IMG/VR virus record: IMGVR_UViG_3300035162_002296
Coordinates: 1 to 25,375 of that record
Direction: 5' to 3' (one strand)
Source of the DNA: a virus
Length of the DNA stretch: 25,375 bases
The translations under genes were made by a program, and so were the position numbers. Position 1 is the stretch's first letter; every line of letters begins with the position of its first letter. Below, in pieces: positions 1-6,425 of the stretch. Below the pieces are notes generated by a model. That model saw only the letters and a program-made list of their open reading frames with translations, did no database searches and was not told the origin of the DNA.

Positions 1-29
1 AAGTTCAAAAGAAGTAAAGGGGTATGTGA

Positions 30-173
30 GTGTTTAAGTTTTTATTCCAGTTATTAGAATCTGGTTTGGATGTCGCAATAGCATATGCAGAAAATAACCC
101 TACAAGTACTACACTTGTTGTGATGGGTATATTGGCGTTAGTTATAAAATATTTACTAGCGTTCATAGAATAG
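30..173 (+). CDS. Small single-pass membrane protein, 47 aa, GTG start
   Basis: A short frame begins at GTG (30-32), immediately after an in-frame TGA at 27-29, so no earlier start is possible. An AAGGGG ribosome site lies at about 17-21. The product starts FKFLFQLLESGLDVAIAYAE and ends in a hydrophobic stretch (TTLVVMGILALVIKYLLAF) that should form one membrane helix, leaving almost no C-terminal tail. I do not recognise the family. It resembles the tiny membrane proteins common in T4-like marine phages. It is too short for homology by eye, so coding status rests on the ribosome site and the amphipathic/hydrophobic composition. Confidence 0.55.
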   Translation: MFKFLFQLLESGLDVAIAYAENNPTSTTLVVMGILALVIKYLLAFIE

Positions 174-183
174 AAGAAGTTTT

Positions 184-220
184 GGAGAGTTATGCAAGTG
201 GTTAAAGCAATCGGTCTGAA
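184..220 (+). tRNA. 5' half of a split type II tRNA gene (Ser-like)
   Basis: GGAGAGT (184-190) can form the 5' strand of an acceptor stem. It is followed by TA, a 3-bp D stem TGC/GCA (193-195/207-209) with the canonical D loop AAGTGGTTAAA, and then TCGGT-CTGAA, the 5' strand and start of an anticodon arm. GGAGAGT is exactly complementary to ACTCTCC at 889-895, in the 3' half beyond the endonuclease gene. The 3-bp D stem and the GGAGAG acceptor fit tRNA-Ser. If the loop is read as it stands the anticodon would be GAA (Phe), so identity is unsettled. No matching ACCGA strand is seen near the 3' half. Confidence 0.6.
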
Positions 221-231
221 GTTTAATTTTT

Positions 232-239
232 TATAAATA
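232..239 (+). promoter_or_regulatory. T4-type late promoter TATAAATA
   Basis: An exact match to the T4 late promoter core (TATAAATA) lies 26 bp before the homing endonuclease start, inside the apparent insertion that splits the tRNA. Late promoters in front of homing endonuclease genes are known in T4 (I-TevI). Confidence 0.55.
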
Positions 240-265
240 ATACAAAAGATTAGACGGAGCCAATC

Positions 266-865
266 ATGAACTGCCCACACTGCAAAAAACTTTGCAAAAA
301 CGAAAATAGTCTCAGGCAACATAGCATAAGATGTAAAGAAAACCCGAACGCTATACAGGTTAAACCTTCATACGGTAATAAGGGAAAGAAGTGCGCTGAA
401 GGCACTAAAAAACTGATCAGCGAAAAAGTTAAACTGGCATATGCTGAAGGGAGACGGCTTCCGCCTGTTGGAGGAAACTGGAAAGATAAGCGCCACAGTG
501 AAGAAAGTAAGGCAAAAATTTCTGCTGCCATGGTCGGAAATACCAACGGTAAGGGTATGGGTAAGAGGACTGAATATAACGGAATCACATTTAGGTCTAC
601 GTGGGAAGCAAAGGTTGCTGAATATTTGGACTTGAATAATATTTCTTGGAAATACGAAGAATCGTATTTCAAATTGAACGGCAATAAGTCTTATAGACCA
701 GATTTCTTTGTGTACAAAAACGGTAACTTCACAAAATTGATTGAAGTGAAGGGGTATTTCAGAAAAGAAAACAAAGAGAAATTTGAAGAGTTTAAACAAT
801 TGTATCCCGAAATTGACATTGAGTTGTGGGATAAAAACGTTCTAAAGGAAATGAATATATTGTGA
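266..865 (+). CDS. Homing endonuclease-like protein, zinc finger + PD-(D/E)xK
   Basis: The 199-aa protein has an N-terminal C2HC finger (C3, C6, H19, C23), then a NUMOD3-like DNA-binding motif around residues 77-92 (RHSEESKAKISAAMVGN). The C-terminal part looks like a PD-(D/E)xK nuclease: helix with E114/E119, P145-D146, then E160-V-K162. This is the build of phage homing endonucleases; a PD-(D/E)xK homing enzyme, I-Ssp6803I, sits in a cyanobacterial tRNA intron. Here the gene lies between two tRNA halves, starts 45 bp after the 5' half and stops just before the 3' half. That leaves too little room for a normal group I intron core outside the gene. It has its own late promoter. Nuclease class is confident from the motif; homing target is inferred. 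Confidence 0.8.
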   Translation: MNCPHCKKLCKNENSLRQHSIRCKENPNAIQVKPSYGNKGKKCAEGTKKLISEKVKLAYAEGRRLPPVGGNWKDKRHSEESKAKISAAMVGNTNGKGMGKRTEYNGITFRSTWEAKVAEYLDLNNISWKYEESYFKLNGNKSYRPDFFVYKNGNFTKLIEVKGYFRKENKEKFEEFKQLYPEIDIELWDKNVLKEMNIL

Positions 866-899
866 GGGTTCGATGGTTCAAATCCATCACTCTCCACCA
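866..899 (+). tRNA. 3' half of a split tRNA gene with encoded CCA
   Basis: A perfect T arm (GATGG, loop TTCAAAT, CCATC; 872-888) is followed by ACTCTCC (889-895), discriminator A and encoded CCA (897-899). The 7-nt acceptor strand pairs without mismatch with GGAGAGT at 184-190. Between the endonuclease stop (863-865) and the T stem only GAGGGTTC-type sequence remains, so the 3' side of the anticodon arm is not visible. The tRNA may be dead, or need an unusual splice. Confidence 0.65.
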
Positions 900-904
900 G
901 TTAA

Positions 905-1050
905 TGTTTCTTATATTATACATTGTATATTTTATGAAACAGAACTCGAGAAGTTTTTCACCTGCTTTGAATGGTGAATGCTGAACCGCTGGCAGGCCGG
1001 ACATCAGTACACAATGCGTTCGGGTAGCTCCTGTTTAAACGAAGTCTGCC
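905..1050 (+). other. Folded intergenic RNA region of unknown role
   Basis: No gene fits here. Three potential structures follow each other: an A+T-rich hairpin (GTTTC 905-910 with GAAAC near 936-940, and TATAC/GTATA inside), a hairpin TTCACC/GGTGAA (957-962/973-978), and a branched element closed by GGCAG/CTGCC (991-995/1046-1050) containing CCGGAC/GTTCGG (997-1002/1018-1023) and the palindrome GTTTAAAC. It lies just before the AAGGA ribosome site of the 27-aa ORF at 1070. It may be a leader or a small RNA; I recognise no known riboswitch. Confidence 0.35.
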
Positions 1051-1069
1051 ACTCATTAAGGAAAAAAAT

Positions 1070-1153
1070 ATGTTCACAGCCGTAATACTGTTCTCGATGA
1101 CTATAGTAATTGCATGCTGGGTTAGCATTAAATATGAAGATCAAGATAAATAA
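1070..1153 (+). CDS. Tiny membrane peptide, 27 aa
   Basis: ATG at 1070 follows TAAGGAAAAAAAT, a good ribosome site. The peptide is one hydrophobic helix (FTAVILFSMTIVIACWVSI) followed by a charged tail KYEDQDK. It is a probable single-pass inner-membrane peptide of unknown function. It follows the folded leader region and precedes two other small frames, suggesting a co-transcribed cluster. Confidence is limited because the frame is so short. Confidence 0.45.
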   Translation: MFTAVILFSMTIVIACWVSIKYEDQDK

Positions 1154-1170
1154 GGATAAGGAATAAGTCA

Positions 1171-1305
1171 ATGACACAAACAGAACTTAATTTTGGTAAG
1201 GTCGAACTAACAGCTCCATATAATGGATTGTTTTACTGTCACATCAGAGATGCGTTTTTTCGATGGCCTGAATTTATTTCATTCTTGAAAGAAAAAAGAT
1301 TGTAA
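1171..1305 (+). CDS. Small hypothetical protein, 44 aa
   Basis: ATG at 1171 is preceded by AAGGATAAGGAATAAGTC, which supplies a ribosome site. The product (MTQTELNFGKVELTAPYNGL...) is soluble in character, rich in aromatic residues in the middle (GLFYCHIRDAFFRWPEF) and ends in a basic helix (KEKKRL-like). The family is unknown. It lies 17 bp after the 27-aa membrane peptide and 10 bp before the next small gene, so the three are probably read from one mRNA. Confidence 0.5.
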   Translation: MTQTELNFGKVELTAPYNGLFYCHIRDAFFRWPEFISFLKEKRL

Positions 1306-1315
1306 GGTATACAAG

Positions 1316-1519
1316 ATGGAAATGGCACGAATATTCGAAGTAGTCTATAGCCACTGGCAAGACGCTTCAAGGCACATTACTATTCATGGTGATATGCCAG
1401 ATGCATTAAACAATCCTTCAAGCGATAAGATTGTCGTCCAAAGGCATGATGGTTTGATGATGGATATTCGTAGAGAGTCGATAATCTCTATAGAGCAGAA
1501 GAAGCCTAAGCCTGAATGA
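1316..1519 (+). CDS. Small hypothetical protein, 67 aa
   Basis: It starts MEMARIFEVVYSHWQDASRH and ends IISIEQKKPKPE. An internal M at codon 3 could be an alternative start. The upstream GTAAGG overlaps the stop of the previous gene. The composition is that of a small soluble alpha/beta protein with no membrane segment or cysteine pair. No family is recognised. The gene stops 3 bp before tRNA-Trp. Confidence 0.55.
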   Translation: MEMARIFEVVYSHWQDASRHITIHGDMPDALNNPSSDKIVVQRHDGLMMDIRRESIISIEQKKPKPE

Positions 1520-1522
1520 TAT

Positions 1523-1598
1523 GCAGGGATGGTGTAAGTCGGTAACACGCTGGTCTCCAAAGCCGGTACTCGCGGTTCGAACCCGTAGCCCTGCGCCA
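1523..1598 (+). tRNA. tRNA-Trp (CCA anticodon)
   Basis: A complete cloverleaf can be drawn: acceptor GCAGGGA with GCCCTGC (six pairs plus an A-G at position 7), D arm GTGT/ACAC, anticodon arm CTGGT-CTCCAAA-GCCGG giving anticodon CCA, T loop TTCGAAC, discriminator G and encoded CCA. The T stem is imperfect at its base (C-A). The encoded CCA and tRNA-like context are typical of phage tRNAs. Trp identity follows from the anticodon. Confidence 0.9.
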
Positions 1599-1602
1599 AA
1601 TT

Positions 1603-1610
1603 AATAAATA
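1603..1610 (+). promoter_or_regulatory. Possible late promoter, AATAAATA
   Basis: The sequence is one base away from the T4 late core TATAAATA and lies 19 bp before the oxygenase/tail-adhesin gene cluster, just after tRNA-Trp. It is placed where a late promoter would be expected, but the first base is wrong. Confidence 0.3.
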
Positions 1611-1628
1611 ATTGGATGAATCTATATT

Positions 1629-2222
1629 ATGAAGGGTTATTATTTCTTAAATAAGTATTATAATGATCAAGGTGTGCGCTCCATTACCGATCAAGTGCCG
1701 GATGATGATCCTCGTTGGCAGAAGGCAAACATTCGAGGTGAACTGGTTGAAGATGGTAAATATGAGGGTACTATTGACACCAACATTAGAAATGTTGATT
1801 TAGTTAGGCTAGGGTCAATGAAGTCCCCTTCTTTTTCTAGAGACTTAGACTGGGTTGCTAGACAAGCCAACGCACTTTATTTTGGGTATGATATATGGAG
1901 TGTGGTTCAGATAGATATGCTTAGATATCAAGCTGACGATGAAGGTGGAAATCAGTTTTATGATTGGCATGTTGATACCGATTTTTGGAGCAAGAATCAC
2001 GCGGAACGAAAATTGACCATAATTATACAGTTATCTGATGAGAATGATTATGAGGGTGGAGATCTAGAGTTTGGAACGGCTTCCATTGATGAGGGACATA
2101 ATTTTAGAGCCAAGGGCAGTATCATTTGTTTTCCGGCACCTTGGTCTCACAGAATCACTCCTGTTACTAAAGGTGTGAGAAAATCCATCGTGGCTTGGGC
2201 AGAAGGTCCACCATGGCGATAG
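1629..2222 (+). CDS. 2OG-Fe(II) oxygenase (prolyl hydroxylase-like)
   Basis: The 197-aa protein carries the iron-binding facial triad H114-x-D116 (WHVDTD) and H174 (PWSHRITPVTKG), with R184 (GVRKSIVAW) as the 2-oxoglutarate-binding arginine. Between them is the core strand LTIIIQLSDENDYEGGDLEF. This is the full double-stranded beta-helix core of the PKHD/prolyl 4-hydroxylase type. Such genes are common in T4-like marine phages and often sit beside tail-fibre genes, as here (17 bp before the next frame). The substrate is unknown; hydroxylation of a tail or host protein is a guess from location only. Confidence 0.88.
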   Translation: MKGYYFLNKYYNDQGVRSITDQVPDDDPRWQKANIRGELVEDGKYEGTIDTNIRNVDLVRLGSMKSPSFSRDLDWVARQANALYFGYDIWSVVQIDMLRYQADDEGGNQFYDWHVDTDFWSKNHAERKLTIIIQLSDENDYEGGDLEFGTASIDEGHNFRAKGSIICFPAPWSHRITPVTKGVRKSIVAWAEGPPWR

Positions 2223-2239
2223 ACTAAAAGGACAATATC

Positions 2240-3499
2240 GTGGCATTACAAGGATCAGGCGCAATTTCACTCGCTCAAATAGCAGCAGAATTTTCTGATA
2301 CTGCACCACACAGACTCGGTGCAGATTTCTATGGTGCCGCAGATGGAGTTCCTGCTTCAGGTGCAATTTCAATGTCGGCTTTCTACGGAACATCATCTTT
2401 AGGATATTCGGCCTCAGCAACCGTTGATGTAACTCCTATTCCAGAAGACGGCACCTCAGTTTCTAAATTCGTGTGGAACACTACTGGTCTTGCCGCGGGC
2501 TCAAGTGTTTCTGTAGTTTATTCTGGAACAGTCGGCGCGCTGGGTGGTGCCCAAGAGGTCGAAATCTCCTTGAATGATGGAGCTAACTGGACCCTCCAAG
2601 GTATCACTGGTGGCAGTTCTTTGCAATTACGGGCAGGAGGTTTTTACACATTATGGGTTCGAGCCGTAGCAGATAATTTTACTGATGGCGCAACTGAAAC
2701 TTTTACAGCAACACTGAATGCTTCTGATAGCAATAGTGTAGCCACTGGCAGCGCTGCGGGTAGTGTGAATATTACTGATACCAGTCTCACTCCGGCAAGT
2801 GTCGCGACTGGAACCGATTTTGTTCGACAATTCGATGGCATATATAATTCAAAATCAGAAGATAACAGTATTGAGAACTTTGTCGCGAAATCGAATGATT
2901 ATGACCTACAAATGTCTCTTGAATTTAATAACTTCATTGAAGTTGCACGAACTCCTACTGGCTGGGAAATTAGGTATGCCACAGGTTCGAGACCAAACAA
3001 CACATCGACTGTCGGTGGAACAGCAAGCAATTTCTACTCGAAGTACTATAATCCTGCAGGTTCTCAGGTTGATTTGAATATCGACAACGGTCTGAGCGCG
3101 ACTGAACAATTTGTAATGCAAACTGGCACGACTATCCCTGATTCAGTGAAATATGTAGCCACTCCTTTGCAAGCGGGTGGTGAACCAGCTCTGGTTAATG
3201 CCGATCCGTCAGTCAGTCATGCCATTGGTGGCGATGCGTCAGCACCAAACAATGCCACCTATGCCACAAACCCTAACACATGGCAAGCACTCACAAACGG
3301 GCAATCTATAGGCATTAATCATTCTTTGACGGGTGGAACATATTTTATCGACGCCAATGACGGGTTTGTATTTGCAAACGCAACTTCAATATTTGCATTA
3401 GAAATTTGGATTAGGAAAGCCGGATTTACTGATACGATGGTTGCTAGATACTGTCTCCAAGGGTTTGCTAGAGACCAAGCCGGGGACGTCCCCTTCTAA
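2240..3499 (+). CDS. Tail-fibre/adhesin-type structural protein, 419 aa
   Basis: The start is a GTG at 2240, with AAAGGA about 10 bp upstream. The N terminus has the phage adhesin signature GSGAISLAQIAAEFSDTAP and a second copy-like GAISMSAFYGTS near residue 45. The middle (residues about 55-190) resembles an Ig/Calx-beta-like strand-rich module ending SAAGSVNITDTS. The rest is Asn/Ser/Thr/Gly-rich, as in receptor-binding proteins. It overlaps the next gene by TAATG. The same GSG-I motif opens the product at 3794, so both probably attach to the same tail structure. Exact part of the tail is not determinable. Confidence 0.75.
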   Translation: MALQGSGAISLAQIAAEFSDTAPHRLGADFYGAADGVPASGAISMSAFYGTSSLGYSASATVDVTPIPEDGTSVSKFVWNTTGLAAGSSVSVVYSGTVGALGGAQEVEISLNDGANWTLQGITGGSSLQLRAGGFYTLWVRAVADNFTDGATETFTATLNASDSNSVATGSAAGSVNITDTSLTPASVATGTDFVRQFDGIYNSKSEDNSIENFVAKSNDYDLQMSLEFNNFIEVARTPTGWEIRYATGSRPNNTSTVGGTASNFYSKYYNPAGSQVDLNIDNGLSATEQFVMQTGTTIPDSVKYVATPLQAGGEPALVNADPSVSHAIGGDASAPNNATYATNPNTWQALTNGQSIGINHSLTGGTYFIDANDGFVFANATSIFALEIWIRKAGFTDTMVARYCLQGFARDQAGDVPF

Positions 3500-3792
3500 T
3501 GACTGCTATGATTTTAACATATTCGCATTCACACACAACATACGACCCTACTCAAGTTGTAGACGACAGACCGGGAATTATATTAACTGAGGAACCACAA
3601 TTCCCGATTCCCACATATGATGAAATTGTGGTTCCTGCTGATACCGACATCACAATCAGCGGCATACCTGAAGGATCAACCGTAGGTACTGCCGGAGTAT
3701 TTGCTTTTAATTCATCTACTCTTAGTTCTTTAGTGATAGAGCATCCAGATCACGACAGTATACATATAGCTATTAGAGAGGCTTACGAATAA
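3499..3792 (+). CDS. Hypothetical protein between adhesin genes, 97 aa
   Basis: The start overlaps the adhesin stop (TAATG at 3497-3501); a second ATG at 3508 is possible. The product (MTAMILTYSHSHTTYDPTQV...) is Pro/Ile/Thr-rich and strand-forming, without membrane segments. Its coupled position and spacing (1 bp to the next gene) suggest a tail accessory or adhesin chaperone, but no family is recognised. Confidence 0.65.
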   Translation: MTAMILTYSHSHTTYDPTQVVDDRPGIILTEEPQFPIPTYDEIVVPADTDITISGIPEGSTVGTAGVFAFNSSTLSSLVIEHPDHDSIHIAIREAYE

Positions 3793-3793
3793 C

Positions 3794-4264
3794 ATGCCAA
3801 CAAGAGGATCAGGTACTATTGGATATGCTGAACTTCAGCAATACATGGGTGGCAACAATCCAGTGACCAACTCCGAATATCGGGGCAGGGATGGATCTTG
3901 GCGATGGGGAGCTATCTACAATGCAGATTCATATTATTGCAGACCCAGGCCTTACTTCTTGCCGCGGCCCGGCAGCGAACGTTTAACCTACTGGTTTCGT
4001 GCTACAGTCTCCGGTCAAAGCGGCTGGATAATGCAATTTAATCCTACGGTCACCGCCGCCGGCGGAGGTACTACTGTCTATTACAACCAATTAAACGGTT
4101 CAGCATCATCAGCATATCCTTCTCAATTTTCAAGTGTATGGCGCGCCTCGGCAAACATATTCTTTAAGCGAGATATCGACGGCAGACGCTACTTTTTTAT
4201 TCAGGCACACAATAATGTTAGTGGATACCGCGCGACCCTTGGTTACGCGTGGAATGCTTCCTAA
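3794..4264 (+). CDS. Small tail-adhesin-type protein, 156 aa
   Basis: It begins MPTRGSGTIGYAELQQYMGG, the same type of N-terminal motif as GSGAISLAQIAAEF in the gene at 2240. The remainder is rich in Gly, Ser, Tyr and Trp (SYYCRPRPYFLPRPGSERL, TVTAAGGGTTVYYNQLNGSA), the composition of a beta-structured receptor-binding or fibre-tip domain. Its stop overlaps the next start (TAATG). Structural role is inferred from composition and context. Confidence 0.65.
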   Translation: MPTRGSGTIGYAELQQYMGGNNPVTNSEYRGRDGSWRWGAIYNADSYYCRPRPYFLPRPGSERLTYWFRATVSGQSGWIMQFNPTVTAAGGGTTVYYNQLNGSASSAYPSQFSSVWRASANIFFKRDIDGRRYFFIQAHNNVSGYRATLGYAWNAS

Positions 4265-4458
4265 TGTCTGACGAACCTACCATAATTGATCTTATAGATG
4301 TCGCTAAAGAGCGCTGGCTTGAAGACAATCCCACTCAAACCGAATTCGCTTGGCAATTGATCCCGCAGCGCGAACGAGACCAATATTGCTTCACTACATT
4401 CGAGGATCACGGTTATATTAAGACATATGTTAACGGTTATCCAAGTTTTGACAAATAA
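4264..4458 (+). CDS. Small hypothetical protein, 64 aa
   Basis: ATG at 4264 overlaps the TAA of the preceding adhesin gene; this coupling makes it a better start than the in-frame ATG at 4249 inside that gene. The product MSDEPTIIDLIDVAKERWLE... is acidic and soluble. It closes the adhesin cluster, directly before an early-type promoter. No family is recognised. Confidence 0.6.
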   Translation: MSDEPTIIDLIDVAKERWLEDNPTQTEFAWQLIPQRERDQYCFTTFEDHGYIKTYVNGYPSFDK

Positions 4459-4461
4459 TGG

Positions 4462-4490
4462 TTGACATTTACCTCTGAGTGTGATATGAT
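4462..4490 (+). promoter_or_regulatory. Sigma70-type promoter TTGACA-17-TATGAT
   Basis: A consensus -35 (4462-4467) and near-consensus -10 (4485-4490) are separated by 17 bp. It lies 26 bp before the glycine-zipper gene, so it should fire early with host polymerase. Confidence 0.8.
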
Positions 4491-4516
4491 ATCTATCTGA
4501 ACAAATGGAGTTATGA

Positions 4517-4912
4517 ATGAAGAAAATGATCCCCATCCTGTGTCTTTTGCCTTTCTCTGCAATTGCAGCGGAAGTAGAAGATATCTATAGAACCGAAACC
4601 ACAGAAACCCCTTATGTTGTAGAAGTCTGCACCGATAGATTAGTCGGTGGAGATAAGACAGGCTCTACTATCACTGGTGCTGTCCTTGGAGCTGCAATCG
4701 GTAATGCTATCGGAAAAGATAGTGAAGCTACTGCAGCCGGTGCCGTCATTGGTGGTCTTGTGGGGCACAATAAATCTAATGCACGACCTCACTATAAAAG
4801 AGTATGTGACGATATTACGAGGTGGGATTCAATCACTCGTAGAGTCTATGTTCATAGCTGGATTACCTTCGAACATGAAGGACATACCTACAGAGAGAGA
4901 TTTGTAAAATGA
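4517..4912 (+). CDS. Exported glycine-zipper protein, 131 aa
   Basis: Residues 1-18 form a signal peptide (KK, hydrophobic core, AIAA cleavage region). There is no proper lipobox. The middle (about 48-85: GSTITGAVLGAAIGNAIGKD, then TAAGAVIGGLVGHN) is a glycine-zipper 2TM segment like that of the Rickettsia 17-kDa antigen/OmpA-associated families. C38 and C97 flank it and could form a periplasmic disulfide. It is driven by its own early-type promoter and is translationally coupled (ATGA) to the next gene. An envelope location is well supported; a role such as superinfection exclusion is speculation. The start at 4517 is chosen over an out-of-frame ATG at 4513. Confidence 0.8.
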   Translation: MKKMIPILCLLPFSAIAAEVEDIYRTETTETPYVVEVCTDRLVGGDKTGSTITGAVLGAAIGNAIGKDSEATAAGAVIGGLVGHNKSNARPHYKRVCDDITRWDSITRRVYVHSWITFEHEGHTYRERFVK

Positions 4913-5124
4913 CTAATGTAGTGTCTCTCTGCAAATACAGAGAAAATAGGCAAGAGTTATTAGCACAAGAGACAGCATATGCAGCGGCTCTTGATTGGTT
5001 TTCTGAAGATGTCACAGGACAGATAGATGATTTTAAATTTACGTTAACCTTAGACGATGGTACTTCATACTCCTTTGATGTGCCAATGGACGAAACAAAT
5101 AAAACAGGTGATGATGATGAATAG
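4909..5124 (+). CDS. Small acidic hypothetical protein, 71 aa
   Basis: ATGA overlap with the glycine-zipper gene. The product starts MTNVVSLCKYRENRQELLAQ and ends in a run of acidic residues (KTGDDDE). It is soluble and probably strand-rich in the second half (FKFTLTLDDGTSYSFDV). Its family is unknown; it belongs to the early unit starting at 4462. Confidence 0.6.
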   Translation: MTNVVSLCKYRENRQELLAQETAYAAALDWFSEDVTGQIDDFKFTLTLDDGTSYSFDVPMDETNKTGDDDE

Positions 5125-5428
5125 AGGCGAAGCAAACCGCAGAGCAACCCACATAGATGATCGAAACTATATTGCTGAGGCATTGGATCTTATCAAAGGA
5201 CTTCGAGAAAGTGAACTCTATAGGTTATTTAATATTGTAATCAAAGAGCGAAAGAAACCTTCTTCTGATGAAAGGACAAAAGAACTTCTAGCAGTATATA
5301 GAGTCATCAAGGCGCAGCCGCATCTAGAAGGAGGAAAATTAGACCGTATGGAAAGAGGATACGGTGAGATGGCAGAGACTGCCCGATCTAAGGACGGCCA
5401 AACAGACAAGCATAGGAAGAAAGTGTAA
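5117..5428 (+). CDS. Basic hypothetical protein, 103 aa
   Basis: Three consecutive ATGs (5111, 5114, 5117) precede NRGEANRRATHIDDRNYIAE. The AGG at 5106-5108 is best spaced for 5117, inside the end of the preceding gene. The product is helical and Lys/Arg/Glu-rich, ending in the basic tail RSKDGQTDKHRKKV, which might bind nucleic acid. Its stop overlaps the next start (TAATG). No known family is recognised. Confidence 0.6.
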   Translation: MNRGEANRRATHIDDRNYIAEALDLIKGLRESELYRLFNIVIKERKKPSSDERTKELLAVYRVIKAQPHLEGGKLDRMERGYGEMAETARSKDGQTDKHRKKV

Positions 5429-5574
5429 TGTTGATGTTCTTATTCGGAGCTGTGATCGGGGTTGGGATTGGATACTTCTTGGGGTTCGAGAATGATCTAG
5501 ACCCCAAAGAAGTTATTAAGGATGCTTACAGCGACTTGAAATTGTACATAGAAAAACTGCGAAGGAATTACTGA
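5428..5574 (+). CDS. Small membrane protein, 48 aa
   Basis: The ATG at 5428 overlaps the stop of the preceding gene. The first 20 residues (MLMFLFGAVIGVGIGYFLGF) form a Gly-rich membrane helix, followed by a charged helix ending EKLRRNY. It is the last plus-strand gene of the early unit; it converges with, and overlaps by 7 bp, the minus-strand gene ending at 5568. No terminator hairpin is obvious at this convergence. Confidence 0.6.
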   Translation: MLMFLFGAVIGVGIGYFLGFENDLDPKEVIKDAYSDLKLYIEKLRRNY

Positions 5575-5894
5575 GAAAGTTGTTGGTCTATTGCTTTCTT
5601 CATCTCAATTTCAAATTGAGACAATCTCCGTTCTATGTAATCAAGTCGAATATCGTGTCTGTGTGACAATCTTACCGCTTCCTGAACTTCAGGTGATGTT
5701 GCCCACGAGGTTCGGAACTCGTTGTTCTGTTCTACATAAGATTGTGAAAGATGTAAGTCTCGTTCGAGCATCGTGATTCTTTCAGTCAACTCAAAATAGC
5801 CCATCACAACAATCCCAGTTGCAAAGATCATTCCGACCAAATTGCGAATTGGGATTGTTATGCTAGAGTTTTCCGAGACTTCAAAGTCCGACAT
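5568..5894 (-). CDS. Membrane-anchored coiled-coil protein, 108 aa
   Basis: The N-terminal 16 residues are followed by one membrane helix (NLVGMIFATGIVVMGYF, about 18-34). A long charged coiled coil follows (TERITMLERDLHLSQ ... RLDYIERRLSQFEIEMKKAI). This build, N-in with a periplasmic coiled coil, is like an inner-membrane spanin or a tail-tape/lysis accessory. It is the last gene of a minus-strand late unit with lipase and holin-like genes. The start codon touches the stop of the gene upstream. The spanin-like role is inference only. Confidence 0.65.
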   Translation of the reverse strand: MSDFEVSENSSITIPIRNLVGMIFATGIVVMGYFELTERITMLERDLHLSQSYVEQNNEFRTSWATSPEVQEAVRLSHRHDIRLDYIERRLSQFEIEMKKAIDQQLSQ

Positions 5895-6232
5895 TACTTT
5901 TTACCTATAGCATCTGCTGCAAAGAATGCAGAAACTAATACTGCTATGGAAGCAAAATATGTTGGTGCAATATCAGCAATTAACTTTGCCGCATTTTCTA
6001 AACCAAAAAATGACGTTAAGAAAATACCAAAAGGATATAGTAACAGACCAATCAATGAGAACCATGCCATCTTACGAATAGCATCTCGTTGAGCATCTTT
6101 GTCTTCTAGTTCTTTTCGTTTGAACTCAAGATTCATATGATTTTCGAGTTCTTCCATAGAGATGTGGCCATCACCATTCTTATCGGCAGCTGCTAAATGC
6201 TCGTCTACCTCGACCTTCTTTTTACCGGCCAT
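5894..6232 (-). CDS. EF-hand membrane protein, 112 aa
   Basis: Residues 17-28 form one canonical EF-hand loop (D17-x-N19-x-D21-x-H23-x-S25-x-x-E28; ADKNGDGHISMEELE), which should bind calcium. Two membrane helices follow (AWFSLIGLLLYPFGIFLTSF and IAPTYFASIAVLVSAFFAAD). An acidic/basic helix links them to the EF-hand. It sits among late small membrane proteins. A calcium-sensing holin-like or envelope protein is possible, but I only claim the domains. Confidence 0.8.
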   Translation of the reverse strand: MAGKKKVEVDEHLAAADKNGDGHISMEELENHMNLEFKRKELEDKDAQRDAIRKMAWFSLIGLLLYPFGIFLTSFFGLENAAKLIADIAPTYFASIAVLVSAFFAADAIGKK

Positions 6233-6233
6233 C

Positions 6234-6395
6234 TTAACTCTCCGTCTTTAGCAGTGTGTATGCACCATAGAGTAAACCACCCCATGCTACCAATTTCACA
6301 ACACCACCCAATAATATAATTGCTCCACAAATTCCGATAAGTGCCATACCGTCTAATGATGTACGTTCATGCATAAGCTTAGCAATATATTTCAT
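6234..6395 (-). CDS. Holin-like small membrane protein, 53 aa
   Basis: Read on the minus strand, ATG at 6395-6393 follows AAGGGAAATGTT (ribosome site). The product MKYIAKLMHERTSLDGMALIG... has a basic/polar start and a hydrophobic region (residues about 17-49) with two short membrane spans split by K35. It ends 1 bp before the EF-hand gene start. Small size, membrane topology, late timing and company fit a holin or antiholin; there is no sequence signature to prove it. Confidence 0.55.
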   Translation of the reverse strand: MKYIAKLMHERTSLDGMALIGICGAIILLGGVVKLVAWGGLLYGAYTLLKTES

Positions 6396-6425
6396 AACAT
6401 TTCCCTTATTGTTAGATTTGTTTAG

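Noticed and set aside
5-322. A 105-aa minus-strand frame with hydrophobic segments
   Set aside because: It runs antisense across the small GTG gene, the tRNA 5' half and the endonuclease start, and has no ribosome site in a plausible place.
250-799. Two long minus-strand frames opposite the endonuclease gene
   Set aside because: They are antisense to a gene with clear zinc-finger and nuclease motifs, and their composition (many Phe, Leu, Ser) is that of a shadow frame.
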